DNA of 64,000 bases from Eretmocerus hayati (taxonomy: Eukaryota > Arthropoda > Insecta > Hymenoptera > Aphelinidae): contig CM056742.1 in assembly GCA_029851415.1 (NCBI GenBank), positions 63,808,454-63,872,453 on the forward strand. Direction: 5' to 3'. This document shows positions 21,719 to 34,378 of the stretch, piece by piece; within the stretch, counting starts at the first letter, position 1, and every line of letters starts with the position of its first letter. The notes under the pieces were generated by a model, which was not told the origin of the DNA, searched no databases, and saw only the letters and a program-made list of their open reading frames with translations. A program made the translations under genes and the position numbers.

Positions 21719-24618
21719 TGTTCATAATGTTACGTGGGGAGGGGGGTGACTCTAATGAATTAACCGTGTACATGGATACGAGTTTAATAGAGCAGATATA
21801 CTAGAAAGAGAAGTTGATATGAATCTAATGGTTAGTCTGAGCGGTCTGGCTGCCACGCGGCTCATCATCGACGACGACGGTCCGCGTTGCAGCTGAGACC
21901 TTGGAGTAGGGATAGGCCCCGCTCCGTCGACGTGCTGACGGTGCATCCGCGATGGCCGGCGAAAGGCGAACATACGTTGCGCGGCCGCGTAGACCTCGTG
22001 GGTGCAACGTCATCGTGGCACGAAGGGGAGAGGTGAGCGCAGCCATAGCTCTTCACCTCTACCCACGTGACACGAATCGTCCGTAGCTGGGTCATCCGCG
22101 TCTCCTGATGCGGTCTATTATAATGTATAATAGCTGTGGCCTCTTGAATGGCCTTCAAATGATATGGTTGAGATCATATGTTATACTATGGTGGTTGCGC
22201 ATGACTGTATGAGTGAAATCTTTTGGGAGCAAAAGTGTCAATGTTTGTGTGTGTTGCGTATACAATTTCTTATCGCGAACTCTCTCTCGTAACAATCTTT
22301 CAAACTTAAATAATTCCATTCCCTTAATTTCTAATTTCACAAACAGTAATTCTTCACCATATTATAGTCAGAAGTATAAAAATGTTCTACAAAAACTTCC
22401 AAATTTATCGAAAATTGTTCGAAAGAACTTTCGAAAATTATTAACAATAAATTGTTCATAACTATGTTCTTTAATTGTGTAATTAATTGCATATGATATT
22501 CTATATCTCAAATTGATAGAAAAAAAAACATTTCCCAACAAGGTTCATTTTTTGCATGAACAGTTTCCCTGAATGTTGATTACAATTTATGCAATAAACT
22601 AATAAGATAAATAATATTGTCCATAGTCGGGTTTTGAATTTTTCTTTCTCCGTCAAAATTGTAGATGACCACAAGTTGAGTTGGAGAGAGGCCGATTATT
22701 TCTATCGGTCTCTCACTGTTTCTCCTTCGTTCTTTGGTATACAATAGGTATACCGTATATATCTATTATCTATATACTGCCATAGTTGGGTATAGCATTG
22801 AGGAATTTTTATCGCTTGCAGCTGTGGGATCATTTTCTATCAGCCGCAAGAAATACTTTTTCTTTCTTGAGATGATTTTAAGTCTCATTTCGATTCTAAT
22901 AATATAATATTTTCGGGTCGATTATTACATGGAGTTCTGGTTTAAGAAGCATGGCAAATGGTTCTCTCGAAATACGAAATTGTGAATGTCGCACTGTGAC
23001 AATTTTCAAAATTTGCTTTTTCCGGAAATTTTCGATGGAATAGTCAAAAAGTCCTCGGAAAGACCTTCAAGTTTAGCCTTTGAACATTAAAATCGGGTCA
23101 AAATTGACCGAGTATCTATAACAAAGTACGCACTCATTTTTAGTGCCAACGGTAAATTTTCGAATGTAATTTGGACTGTACAAGAGTGTGCTCTCAAAAT
23201 TCTCTTTCTTCACTCATGGGTTTCTATCGTTGGTATCACTTCAAGGTATCATGTTAATCAATCTATCTTTCACAATTACACCCCCGAATTTGGATCCTAA
23301 GGTGAGAAATTCGAGTTTTCGCATATCGATGAATTTCGCATCGAAATCCTACTTTTCCCCCCTTAAAACCCTGTGATCTCGTTTTTGAAGCTTCTAATGG
23401 TGTTTATAGCTATTAGTATACTTAGTCATATAGATTTGTCACCAAAATAAATATTCACAAATGTGATTTGAGCAAAATTCATGTCGTGGTATCGAATTTT
23501 TCAGCCAAAATACGCATTTTTCGGTTCATTTCCGATGACAACTCATAACGTCTCAAATTAAAATTCTAGCATCTCTGCGTTCCTTTTGGCTATGCAAATG
23601 ATTAAAACAGTTAGTTCTAGATGTTATCTATTGTATCTAATCGTGATACGCATCAATTTATGCGTTTTTTGACTCTACTTTTCGAGATTCTGGAATTGAC
23701 TTCTTCGAATGATTTTACTGGAGGCAGTAGTTCTGAGTGCAAGCCTTAATGTGACTTTGTAGGGATCTTGATGGGTCCTTCTGTGTGTAGTGAAAGTGGG
23801 ATAACGTATCTTGTACCGTGTTTCGGCAATTTCTGGTGTGGGTGAGGTGTTGGGCAGTGAAAAATGGTCTCGGTGTGTGTGATTTGACTGCCTTGTGGTG
23901 CAAGTTACAGCTCCGGATCAAAACGTCTGATTGAGCTAAAATTTGGTGGGAATGTTTTTCTGCAGATGCCGAAGCTGACGCAATTGAAACTTCCGGGAAA
24001 TTGTGGAAATTCGGAAAATTTTCCAGTCGGTCAATCGTGCAAGTTGTGAGATGATCCCTTCGAATGACCTGACGTAACCAGTGCTTCCGTTGCGGAGGCT
24101 AATCACCAACTCTTATTCTTCGCAGTATGGCTTATTGCTGATGTTAGCAGCTCTACATCCTGCCTTTTCTCGATGAGTAACCATTGTTATATTGGGATCC
24201 GGATGATGCGTGCGGGGCAAGATCCTCAAGTCGAGGCTCTGCTCTCGATGTTGAATTCTGTCTTCGCCAGTACCCGCGGGGTAGTTCAATAGGCAAGAAC
24301 TATGTCGGTCGTTCGGGACGTTTGCTCCGAATTCTTCTTTTTGCGTGTCGTAAGGAAGTTACTGCAGGCTTCGTGTTGCTGGGCTTAAGTGGAGTTTGGC
24401 TGTGCGATTTAGGCCTGCGTCCCATACCGTGTGTATATAACTACTTCTGGGTCATGGTCGTGAAACGCAACCTCGCCCTTTCAGCGTATCTACATATATG
24501 GAATAAGTGTGGTGTGTAGTGTTGTTTGTGTTGACAAGGGGCACTTTTTGAATAATTTGCCTCTCATTTTCGACTGTGAGATGATAGTGGTATGTTGTGA
24601 ATTCGGCGCTAAGTGCGC
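21719..24618. other. Intergenic stretch, no recognised gene
   Basis: AT-rich except for a CpG-richer patch at about 21840-22110. ORFs are short and without domains. The 24184-24519 ORF has no family resemblance that I can name and lies beside the foldback boundary at 24619. Confidence 0.5.
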
Positions 24619-25638
24619 CGCACACTGGGAACATATACAAATTTTTTCCGGACCATCTCTCACAACCGAACCAGGCAAGGTTTGACGAAGTGAGTTAGCT
24701 CGATGTCTTCGCCAACTCTTCCTCTTCACAGGAAAAGTTCTCAAATTAGTAACAGATGAATATTTTTCCCGTAATATTAGCGAATCTGAATAAAAATCTG
24801 CACCCGTTAGGCTCAAGTCAACTTTAAGTCGATGTAGAGACCCGAATTTTCACTCGATCGAGGTGAAATTTTGAACACTCTCCCAGTTCGATAGGGAGAA
24901 GGGGATAATGCGGTCAAAAATGGAATTATGATGATAGTCTTATCATTATAAAGTTTTTCCATTTTTTGGCCAAAATTAATCAAATTTTATATGTATCGAT
25001 AGAGAAAAATTTTTTCAATGCAGAAATGTAATGGGCTAAACTTTCTGACTATTGGATGATATGATAAAAGGACTTTTAACCCTCTAAGAGAAGCCGACAC
25101 AGGAGTAGTTGACTTTGCGGTTTGACTTTTAGAGGCCCATAAGACCGATACCATCGGTAAATCCCGACGTAAAATATAAGTCCGCAGCCAGGCTCGGGTC
25201 ATAAACAACCCTCATGAAGCCATTATGAACTAACTCCAGCCAAATTCTGAATAATCGAAATAATCGAATTGCCCCCATTCTGATTGCGGAATCTGCTTGC
25301 TGATACCAGGCTGATCAATTACAAACTTGAATGGGAGAAATCGGATAAGATTAACTATAAAAAATGATGATCGGCGATATCACTACAATCGATATAATCT
25401 TATCAGATATTGGCCGATTTCCTCCATTCAAGTTTCTAAATGATCGGCTTGATATCCGTAAGCATATTCCATTATCGGAGTGCGGTTAATCAAAATATTT
25501 TGATTGGTCAAAAATTGGATAGGAGATTTTCGTAATGACTTTATGAGGGTCGTTTATTACTCAAGCCGGGCGCGAGTGACCGCGCAGCTGCTCGGCCGAA
25601 ATAGAGACAGAGTGAGAGAGAGGAAGAGAGAGAGAATC

Positions 25639-26285
25639 TCAGATCGATCTCAAATTTGGTATGCATACTCTTCAATATCTGAAAATTTGAGAAATACATC
25701 AAAAGAGTCAAAAAATAATCAATCGGGCTGACTATGTCGATTAGAAAGTGAATTTTTTCAGCCTCGAGTCGGCAAAATTTCAGCCCAAAAAATCGCTATT
25801 ACTCGAAAACTTTCCTTCAGATCGATCTCAAATTTGGTATGCATACTCTTCAATATCTGAAGAATTGAGAAATACATCAAAAAAGCCAAAAAAAATCAAT
25901 CGATCTGACTATGTAAACTAGAAAGTGAATTTTTTGTAGCCTCGAGTCGGCAAAATTTCAGCCCAAGAAATCGCTATTACTCGAAAACTTTCCATCAGAT
26001 CGATCTCAAATTTGGTATGCATACTCTTCAATATCTGAAAATTCGAGAAATACATCAAAAGAGTCAAGAAAAATCAATCGGGCTGACTATGTCAATTAGA
26101 GAGTGAATTTTTTCAGCCTCGAGTCGGCAAAATTTCAGCCCAAGAAAACGCTATTACTCGAAAACTTTCCTTCAGATCGATCTCAAATTTGGTATGCATA
26201 CTCTTCAATATCTGAAAATTCGAGAAATACATCAAAAAAGTAAAGAAAATCAATCGAGCCGACTATGTCATTCAGAAAGAATGTC
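25639..26285 (+). repeat. 178-bp tandem repeat, about 3.6 copies
   Basis: AGATCGATCTCAAATTTGG begins at 25641, 25819, 25997 and 26174. Each unit includes TGCATACTCTTCAATATCTG and CCTCGAGTCGGCAAAATTTC. The array fills most of the loop of the foldback element. Confidence 0.92.
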
Positions 26286-26558
26286 ATCGGCTGATCGGAG
26301 CAGAGAACGCGCATCGATTCGGAGGCAAGTTAGCAAATTTAGGGACAAATCCTACAGTAGTTTTCCGCTCGTTGCACCTGCACCTCCATGCACTCGGCCC
26401 GTTTTCTTCTATTGCCCTCCCTCTTCCCCTCTGACTCACTCACTCACTTACTCATTTACTCTCTCTCTCTTCCTCTCTCTCACTCTGTCTCTATTTCGGC
26501 CGAGCAGCTGCGCGGTCACTCGCGCCCGGATTGAGTAATAAACGACCCTCATAAAGTC

Positions 26559-26811
26559 TGTTCAGTTTCATATCTATCTATCTTATACTATTTGAATTTT
26601 TGGCGCGCTACCGCCATTTTGCGCTCGCACTCAAGCTTCTCGACGTCGCGCTTGTCGCCTTCCGCGTCTCTCGCCAGTTCTCGTCCATCGCTCGTCCGCA
26701 CCACCTCGCCATTTAGCTTGTAGCTATAGGCAATAAATCAGTTTGTTGTTTTTCACTTACAAAATGTGTTTGAGTGAAAATTATTTAAACCACCACTATC
26801 CGCGATAAACA
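26559..26811 (+). repeat. 5' LTR of BEL/Pao element
   Basis: TGTTCAGTTTCATATC to CCGCGATAAACA, 253 bp. It includes an AATAAA (26733 region, GGCAATAAATCAG), a likely polyadenylation signal. The matching copy is at 34126. Confidence 0.95.
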
Positions 26812-26814
26812 TTT

Positions 26815-26832
26815 TGGTCCTTCGTGTGCCGG
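26815..26832 (+). other. Probable primer-binding site
   Basis: TGGTCCTTCGTGTGCCGG starts three bases after the LTR and begins with TGG, the complement of a tRNA CCA end. I cannot name the tRNA with confidence. Confidence 0.6.
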
Positions 26833-28137
26833 ATCGGGATCAGTGAGTGGAATTAAAGTGGATGCGAGCGGATTCGCATGACCACGAGGTGATGGTGTTA
26901 GGACGAGAGTCTCCAAGGGGTTCCAGCGGCGTCTTCTGCGAGGTCAGCAGCAGCAGGTGCTAAGCTGCAATTCTGCCAGGGGACGGGGATGCCTCCTCGA
27001 TTGCTCGCTCTAGAGCATTGGTCTGCTGGCAGCGGGGCGCAAAACAGGGCAGCCTAACACCAAGTCCGGAGCGCAGGCTAACCTCAAAATCGACCACGAG
27101 GTTGAGTCGTCGCACCCCTTCGGAGACGACGAGAACGACCTGGGGGCTCAGGAGGGCTCTTGGGCAACGAGGGAATCATCGAGGGATTATTGGGCTAAGC
27201 TGTTTTTTGATTATTTTTCATTCATTCAGCTGTTTTTGGTTTCTGCTAAATTTCAAGATTTTTATTAGAATCCAGAGCATTTTTGCTCAAGGTTCGAGTT
27301 TATTTTGCACACTTTGGTGCGAGTAGCATTAAATTTGTACTCATTTTTGTATCATCCTTTGGTGCAATGAAGATAGTTAGAAAATTTCATGGATGTGCTG
27401 ATGTCGATTTGGGCATGCACTGAAATTATTGGTTTATTTGTAGTGAGTCGTCCGTGTGTGTGACCAACATTGCTGTGCGTGCTGCTCGGCGTTAGTGCTC
27501 GACATCTGGCAACACAGCTGGCCAGAGTCATCCACAGCTGCTCATCAGCTGTGCGCAGCGGAGCAACGGTGTGCAGCAGAGCAACGGCAGTTCAACATCG
27601 CCACAGCTGCCGCATCGTGCCACCGTCTACAGCCTTTTCGCCGCTTTGCATCGCAGCGTTCCAGTACACCACGTCTCCATCTCTCGCACGGCCACGACGT
27701 TGATCTACAAGGTTTGAACTCGCAGTTTAAGTGAGTTTTCCTTTGTTACACTCATGGATGTATGAATTCTTTTGCTTGGGTACGATTGAGGTTAGGTTCT
27801 GGGTTTTGAGATTACCTCAGATAGGTATTTGAATTTTTCACCTCAAAATATCGTTCTCATGCTATTGAACATTGGGCTAGTTGTACATATGTAAATAGTG
27901 GGGAGAAATTTGTGGATTGGTGCTTCCGTCAAATTTTTCATGCAAATTTGAATAATTTCTCAATTTCGGATTCGGTTGTGCCTAATTCTGTGTAGAATTT
28001 TGGCATCTTTTTCTAATTTTCTGGTCAGGGTTTCTAGCATTGGGAAGCTAGTTTGACATACAGAATTTTGGATTGTTTTGGGTATTCGGTTCGGTTTTTT
28101 CGGTTGGTTGTTCATCGGTTCGGAATTTCAAATAGCG
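26833..28137 (+). other. BEL/Pao 5' leader
   Basis: About 1.3 kb lies between primer-binding site and gag. It is GC-richer near 27450-27700, with repeated CAGCTG and GCAGCAGAGCAACGG phrases. No conserved ORF seen; it probably carries packaging and translation-initiation signals. Confidence 0.6.
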
Positions 28138-30837
28138 ATGGAAGCTATATATGAGCAACAACTGGAGTTGCAACGGAAAGTTGCCAATTCTTTCAAAAAT
28201 TATAAGGCTTTGGGGCAAGATAAGATGACTAAAGCTGGTGCTACAACCAGACTTGAGAGACTGGACGCGGTTTATCTCACTTTTTGTCAAAATCACGCGA
28301 AGATATTGGCGAGTAAAAGCAAACTTCTTGAGCATGATTACTTCAAGATGGAGCTTGCGGATTTAGTTGAAGAGTCATATCTTGCAAATAAGTCTGATTT
28401 TCAAGAGGTTTTGAATAACTTCGAGAATCAGGAACGGGCCGAAAGGGAGGCTAATGCTACTGCTGCTCCAATCGTGCCAAACGTATTTCATGGAGAAAAT
28501 TCCTATTCTCTAGCGAAAATTGACCTTCCAGTCTTTTCTGGAAAGTTCAATGAGTGGGCTAATTTTCGGGATTTGTTCAAATCATTAGTGCATCGCCGTG
28601 AATTAGAACCTGTTGTCAAATTCTATCATTTGAGGACGAAGTTGTCAGGCGAGGCATTGGATCTTATCAAAGGGATAGAGATTATTGGGGATAACTATAA
28701 CAAGGCCTGGTCGGACTTGTGCGATTATTATGAGAACAAGCGAAGGCTTGTCAACTTGTCCCTTGGCGCTTTCGTCTCTTTGAAGGCAATGAAAACGGAT
28801 TCTCATGCAGAGATGAAGAAGCTTTTTTCGGGCGCCTTTGAAATGAAAATTTTTTTGAATGGACTCGGACGTCCTATTGAAACGAGTGGCGAAGATTTAT
28901 TCGTATTTTTCACAGTTTCAAAATTCGACTCTGCTACAAGAAAGGAGTGGGAGAAGCATTTGGGCAAGACGAATGTTCCTCCATCTGTAGCTCAGTTGGA
29001 AAGCTTTTTCAAAGATCAGCTTGCTACTTTAGAATCAATGGAAAGTATACAAAAACCCTCCTCTTCTAGTCAACCAGTTAAGTCTTCGGGATCTGGTAAG
29101 ACACACTCGATGGCCACGGATACGGATTCCGACCATCCAAAAAGAGTGTGCCCTAGTTGCTCGGACAGTCATCATCTTTCCCAATGCGATTCTTTCAAAG
29201 CAAAAAGTGTAGCTGATCGACGAGCTTTCATAACGGGAAAACGGTTATGTTACCTCTGTTTCGGCCATCACAGTGTAAAAACTTGTAAGTCGACGAAAGT
29301 TTGTCGCAAGTGTAACGGGAAACATCATAGTTTCATTCATACGGAATTTCAGAGGCCAGTCGAACCTCAGGGTAATGACAAAAAGGGTGATTCTGTCCCA
29401 CCGGGGGATGGAAAAGGTTCGGGAAACTGTGAAAATTCGCACGCTACTACTACCTCTTGTCTAACTTCGGTGGAAAGCTCAAGTTTCGTGCTTTTGCCAA
29501 CGGCAGTCGTCAAGGTAATCTCATCAGACGGGTTTGAGTACTTTTTTACGGCTTTGGTTGATCATTGTTCACAGTCTTCTTTTATTACGGAGAATGCTTG
29601 CCAAAAATTAGGAATTAAAAGGACTAAATCGAAGGTACAAATCAAAGGTGTTGCTGACCTCAATACTTGTGCTTCTCGAGGTACCGCCAATTTTATCGTG
29701 CATCCCAGATTCTCTTCTGATTTTAGTTGTGATGTGACGGCCTTCATAATTCCTAAAGTATCTGGCTATAAGGCTTCTATTTCTTTGGGTATGGAAAAAT
29801 GGGATCATCTCAAAGGTTTGGAATTAGCCGATCCCCACTTTCTCAAAACGCGATCGATTGATATGTTGCTCGGAGCAAAGATTCACGCTCAAATCGTGCT
29901 TGATGGGGTGAAAAAGGCTAAAATCGATCCATCAAATCAACCTATTGCTACGAATACTGCTTTAGGTTGGGTTGTATCCTCTAGCATCGGTCAAAGCTCG
30001 GAATCTGCTGCTTCTTATTTTCACTTGGTCGATAATTCAATGTTACACTCGATACTTGAAAAATTTTGGAAGCAAGAAGAAATTCTTACGGTCAGTAAAA
30101 AGTTAACAGAAGACGATCGTAAATGCGAGGAACATTTCCAAGAGACCCATAGGCAAGACCCAAGTGGTAGATACGTCGTACGATTACCGGTGAAACAAGA
30201 ACTGATGGATAGTTTGACTTTCAATCTTGGTGATTCATATAAATCAGCCCTTCAAACGCTCTATTCTATGGAACGGAAATTCACTAAAAATTCTGATTTT
30301 GAAGCTAAATACAAAAAATTTATGTTGGAGTATGAACAACTTTCACATATGGAAAAAGCTTCAAACTTGTCGGTTGAGGATAAAAATCGTGGCTACGTTC
30401 TTCCTCATCATGGAGTTCTCCAAGGCTCTAAAAAGCTACGGACGGTTTTCAATGGTTCGAATAAAATTCACGGCACGTCTTTGAATGATCTTCTCTACAC
30501 TGGTGAGAATTTGCTCCCAGAGTTGATTGATCTGATTCTAAAATGGCGGCGTTATGAATTCGTGTTTGTAGCAGACATTGAGAAAATGTACAGGCAAATA
30601 TTGGTAGATCCTCGAGATCAACATTTGCAAATGATTTTGTGGAGAGAAAATTCGGATTCAGAAGTTCTGCTCTACTTACTCAAAACGGTTACTTATGGGT
30701 TGAAATGCTCACCGTTTCTAGCTATCAGGGTGCTGAGACAGTTAGCGAAAGATTATGGTCACCTTTTCGTCCTTGCTATTGAAATCATCGAAGATGAATC
30801 TTATATGGATGATTTTATGTCGGGGGGAGAAACTTAG
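28138..30837 (+). pseudogene. gag-pol: BEL/Pao gag-protease-RT, 5' part of the polyprotein
   Basis: I start it at MEAIYEQQLELQRKV, although an in-frame ATG lies 60 bp earlier. Residue numbers here count from that earlier ATG. In order: Gag with a DUF1759-like segment (IDLPVFSGKFNEWANFRDLF, about residues 150-300), three zinc-knuckle-like groups (CPSCSDSHHLSQC, CYLCFGHHSVKTC, CRKCNGKHH; 358-420), a DUF1758-type retropepsin (about 485-640), and RT with motif A VADIEKMYRQI and motif C YMDD at 30802-30813. The usual protease D-S-G reads D-H-C here. The frame ends at a TAG at 30835-30837, within the first copy of a 223-bp duplication, so RT is cut just after the YMDD box. Confidence 0.9.
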
Positions 30838-31262
30838 GATGAAACACGAGAGAAACAATCTCAGCTGATACAAATTCTCAAGGTGGGCGGATTCGAGCTA
30901 AGGAAATGGGCAGCCAATAATGTTCAATTGATCGAACATATTCCGGTCGATCATAGGATTCACGGCTCGGCGACGTTTGATTCTGATGATTGTACCTCTA
31001 TACTGGGCCTTTCTTGGGCACCAAGAGAGGATTATTTTCATGTCGGGGGGAGAAACTTTGGATGAAACACGAGAGAAACAATCTCAGCTGATACAAATTC
31101 TCAAGGTGGGCGGATTCGAGCTAAGGAAATGGGCAGCCAATAATGTTCAATTGATCGAACATATTCCGGTCGATCATAGGATTCACGGCTCGGCGACGTT
31201 TGATTCTGATGATTGTACCTCTATACTGGGCCTTTCTTGGGCACCAAGAGAGGATTATTTTC
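30817..31262 (+). repeat. 223-bp tandem duplication inside pol
   Basis: ATGTCGGGGGGAGAAACTT occurs at 30817 and at 31040; the 223-bp unit is copied almost exactly. One difference (TTAGGA versus TTTGGA) creates the stop in the first copy. Because 223 is not a multiple of three, the downstream reading frame is shifted relative to the upstream one. Confidence 0.95.
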
Positions 31263-32785
31263 ATTTCAGGATCAAGCCTCAAGCTTTTGACAGTCAGAAT
31301 TTGACCAAGAGATCGGTTTTATCACTCACGGCAAAAATCTTTGACCCTCTAGGATGGTTAGCTCCTGTAGTAATTTGGGCTAAAATATTCATGCAATCTC
31401 TTTGGTTGCTAAAGTGTGATTGGGATGATGTGCTTCCGGAGGAATATTCAGAAAAGTGGTCTAATTGGTATAAGGAGCTGACTAATTTGGAAGAAATCAG
31501 GATACCTAGGTGGATAGGTTATTCGAGTCAGGGGTTAATCCTAGAGCTTCACGGGTTTGCAGATGCTTCTTCCAAGGCATTCGGGGCAGTAATTTATTTA
31601 AGATTGATCAGGAATGGTCAGGTTAATGTGTCATTGCAATGCGCCAAGTCAAAGGTAGCGCCAATCAAGACAATCAGTATACCTCGCCTAGAGCTTTGCG
31701 CGGCGTTATTACTAGCAAAACTCACTGATCACTTCTTGAAAATCATGCCTCTTGAGATAGCATCGACTCATTTATGGTCAGACTCGAAGGATGTGTTGTA
31801 TTGGATTAGGGCTCTGCCAAATCGTTGGCAGACGTTTGTTGCAAATAGGTGTTCACAAATTCAAGAGTTGCTTCCTCAGGCTCACTGGCACCATGTCAGA
31901 TCAAAGGACAACCCTGCTGACGTGGTTTCGCGAGGCTTAAGTCCTGAGTTGCTATCCACATTCGATCTTTGGTGGAAAGGTCCTTTGTTTCTTTCAGAGT
32001 TGAGTCAACCGTGGACTACTGAGGCGGAGAATGTGCAGGTCAAACCGCTCGAAGAGCGAACCACTTCTCATGCCACTGCGTTACAGTATCCGGATGACTC
32101 ACCTGACAACGAACTGCTTAACAGATATTCATCTGCTAATAAGCTTTTTCGGATCACTGCGCTTTGTGTTCGCTTTTTGACGAAATTTGGTTCTCGTCTA
32201 AGCGAGAAAAATAGGGTAAAGATTGGTTTGCTGCGATTGCAGTTTATGGATCTTGAGGCGGTTCCTGACGGATCATTGAATACTGCTGAGATTAGAAATG
32301 CTGAATTGCTATGGGTTCATCTTGTACAGAAACACACCTTTCGGGATATTTTCAGAGGTCTCGAGAAGAATCAAGAGTTGAAAGGCACACAATTAACGAA
32401 ATTACGACCCTTTTTAGACCGAGGACTTCTGCGGATTGGAGGCAGACTTCGCCATTCAAATTTGGACTACACCGCAAAACACCCGCTGATTCTGCCTAGC
32501 AAGAGCCCTTTGACGGTTTTGCTTACCAGGAGAGCTCACGAAGAAACGCAGCACGGAGGGACGCAGTTAACTTTGGCTCATCTACGGAATCGGTACTGGA
32601 TTATCACTGGTCGACAAGCGGTAAAGGTGCTAATCGACAAATGCACGCACAAGAGCTACGCACTTGGAGGCTGTGGAAGATCTCACTTCGGAAGCATTTC
32701 TCGCAGCCTTCAAGCGATTCACTGCAAGGCGAGGACACTGTTCCAAATTGGAGAGCGACAACGCGCTCAACTTCGTTGGTGCTGA
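31040..32785 (+). pseudogene. pol: BEL/Pao pol, RT end, RNase H and integrase start
   Basis: The open frame extends back to 30977 inside the duplication, but the meaningful sequence begins with the second copy. It holds the Pao RT thumb region, then an RNase H with GFADASSKAFGAVIY, ISIPRLELCAALLLAK, WSDSKDVLYWI and the HVRSKDNPADVVSRG end, which acts on the RNA strand during cDNA synthesis. The integrase zinc-binding H2C2 start follows (HEETQHGGTQLTLAHLRNRYW). Just after IDKC, sequence normally present in this family, including the second zinc Cys and the first catalytic Asp, is missing, and the frame changes near 32640. The remaining 40 or so residues to 32785 are out-of-frame noise. Confidence 0.85.
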
Positions 32786-33479
32786 TGCTGAACTTCGCCA
32801 GCGCTTTGATCAAGCATCTCAGGAGTTCAAGGAACTTGCTATAGATCTGACAAATCTGGGAACGGAATGGAGATTCAACCCACCTTCGGCGCCGCACTTC
32901 GGGGGAATATGGGAGGCTGCTGTTAAATCCGCCAAACATCACTTTAAAAGGATAGTTGGTGACCATATTCTCACTTTCGTTGAAGTTTCCACCTTGCTAT
33001 GTCAGATTGAAGCTTGTTTAAATTCGAGACCGTTAGCTCCTCTCCGAGATGACCCTTCTGACTTTGCCGTGCTTACACCCGCACATTTCTTGATACAGAG
33101 ACCTTCGTTCATAATTCCAGAGCCTTCTGTACCTAAAGGACCAATCCCAGTCAATAAGCGTTGGAGATGGATGACTCAATTGGTCCAGGAATTTTGGAAG
33201 TCATGGTCAAGGGATTATCTACAAGCTCTACAAGAACGACACAAATGGTCGAGGCCTTCAAGAGCTTTCCGGATGAACGATGTGGTATTGCTTCGAGAGG
33301 ACTGTCGTTCACCAGCACTTTGGCCTATGGCTGTTGTCACTCAAACATTCCCTGGTGCCGATGGAAGGATACGGGTGGTCGAAGTTCGCACCGCCAACTC
33401 CACATTCGTTCGACCAATAGTCAAACTAGTGCTGCTTGTTCCCGATGACTCGTCGGAAGAAGATAGTGATGAAGGTTAA
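32664..33479 (+). pseudogene. pol: BEL/Pao integrase C-terminal part with DUF5641-like end
   Basis: A 271-residue frame opens with EAVEDLTSEAFLAAFKRF, typical of the middle of a BEL integrase core. It includes the second Asp region (SDNALNFVGA) and the Glu region (FGGIWEAAVKSAKHHF). The C-terminal about 100 residues match the DUF5641 pattern seen in BEL/Pao integrases (RWRWMTQLVQEFWKSWSRDY, then PIVKLVLL). It is in a different frame from the upstream pol frame and lacks the first catalytic residue, so strand transfer would not be possible from this copy. Confidence 0.88.
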
Positions 33480-34125
33480 ATCCTCTTAATGAACACTTAG
33501 TGATGTGAAGTTGAATGGAGATTTAGGTCTCAGAGTCATAAGCATAAAATCATTGGGTTCTTCAACTAGAGTCTTTTCCAGTAGTATCAGTGACTTGTCC
33601 GTACACAAGCACTAGGTTAGTGGCTTGTGATCGTGCGATCACTATATGAACATAGAATCACTTGCGCGGTTGCCAAGGACATTCATATCCTAAAGGAATG
33701 AATGCGCCTCCTTTTGGGACTAGACCCCGGGTGATCGGAACTTAGCTTACCTTTTATAGAACCGAGATGGTAAATGTTTAACTTTGATTTCGATCTTCTG
33801 AAATTGAGATTTATTTCCTGTAGTTTAGTAGATTTTTTCTGTACATACGATTTTATTGGTTTATTGGCCTTTATCGGTCCAAAGGTTTTCTTGCGTTGAT
33901 CAATTCAATCACCGTCGAAATAACCGGTTGATTCATTATGATTTTTTTACTTCTAGAGCAAAGATAGCTCTTGAGCCTATTGCTCTTTATTCGTAATTTT
34001 GATTTTTGGCCGTTCACCCTTGGATTGTATTCCTTTCGAGTCTAGCCAATTTATTGAATTATATTGTAAAATGAAACTACTTAAGTCATCGATTTTTGAA
34101 GTGTAACAAATCGAGGTGGGCGGTA
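33480..34125 (+). other. BEL/Pao 3' untranslated region with purine tract
   Basis: Noncoding. It ends in CGAGGTGGGCGG (34111-34122), a purine-rich tract immediately upstream of the 3' LTR and the likely plus-strand primer. Confidence 0.7.
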
Positions 34126-34378
34126 TGTTCAGTTTCATATCTATCTATCTTATACTATTTGAATTTTTGGCGCGCTACCGCCATTTTGCGCTCGCACTCA
34201 AGCTTCTCGACGTCGCGCTTGTCGCCTTCCGCGTCTCTCGCCAGTTCTCGTCCATCGCTCGTCCGCACCACCTCGCCATTTAGCTTGTAGCTATAGGCAA
34301 TAAATCAGTTTGTTGTTTTTCACTTACAAAATGTGTTTGAGTGAAAATTATTTAAACCACCACTATCCGCGATAAACA
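34126..34378 (+). repeat. 3' LTR of BEL/Pao element
   Basis: 253 bp, starts TGTTCAGTTTC and ends ATAAACA, followed by the target duplication AAGTC. The foldback right arm resumes directly after. Confidence 0.95.

Larger units (their letters stand above)
26559..34378 (+). mobile_element. BEL/Pao LTR retrotransposon, structurally complete but inactivated
   Basis: A 7,820-bp element with 253-bp LTRs (26559-26811 and 34126-34378) starting TG and ending CA, and a 5-bp target duplication AAGTC (26554-26558 and 34379-34383). The order gag, protease, RT, RNase H, integrase, DUF5641-like end is that of BEL/Pao. LTRs appear identical or nearly so by eye, so insertion is recent. Coding capacity is lost through a 223-bp duplication with a stop in RT and through a deletion and frameshift in integrase. 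Confidence 0.95.

Noticed and set aside
25639..26285. CRISPR-like array
   Set aside because: Direct repeats are contiguous 178-bp tandem units without spacers, in a eukaryotic foldback loop.
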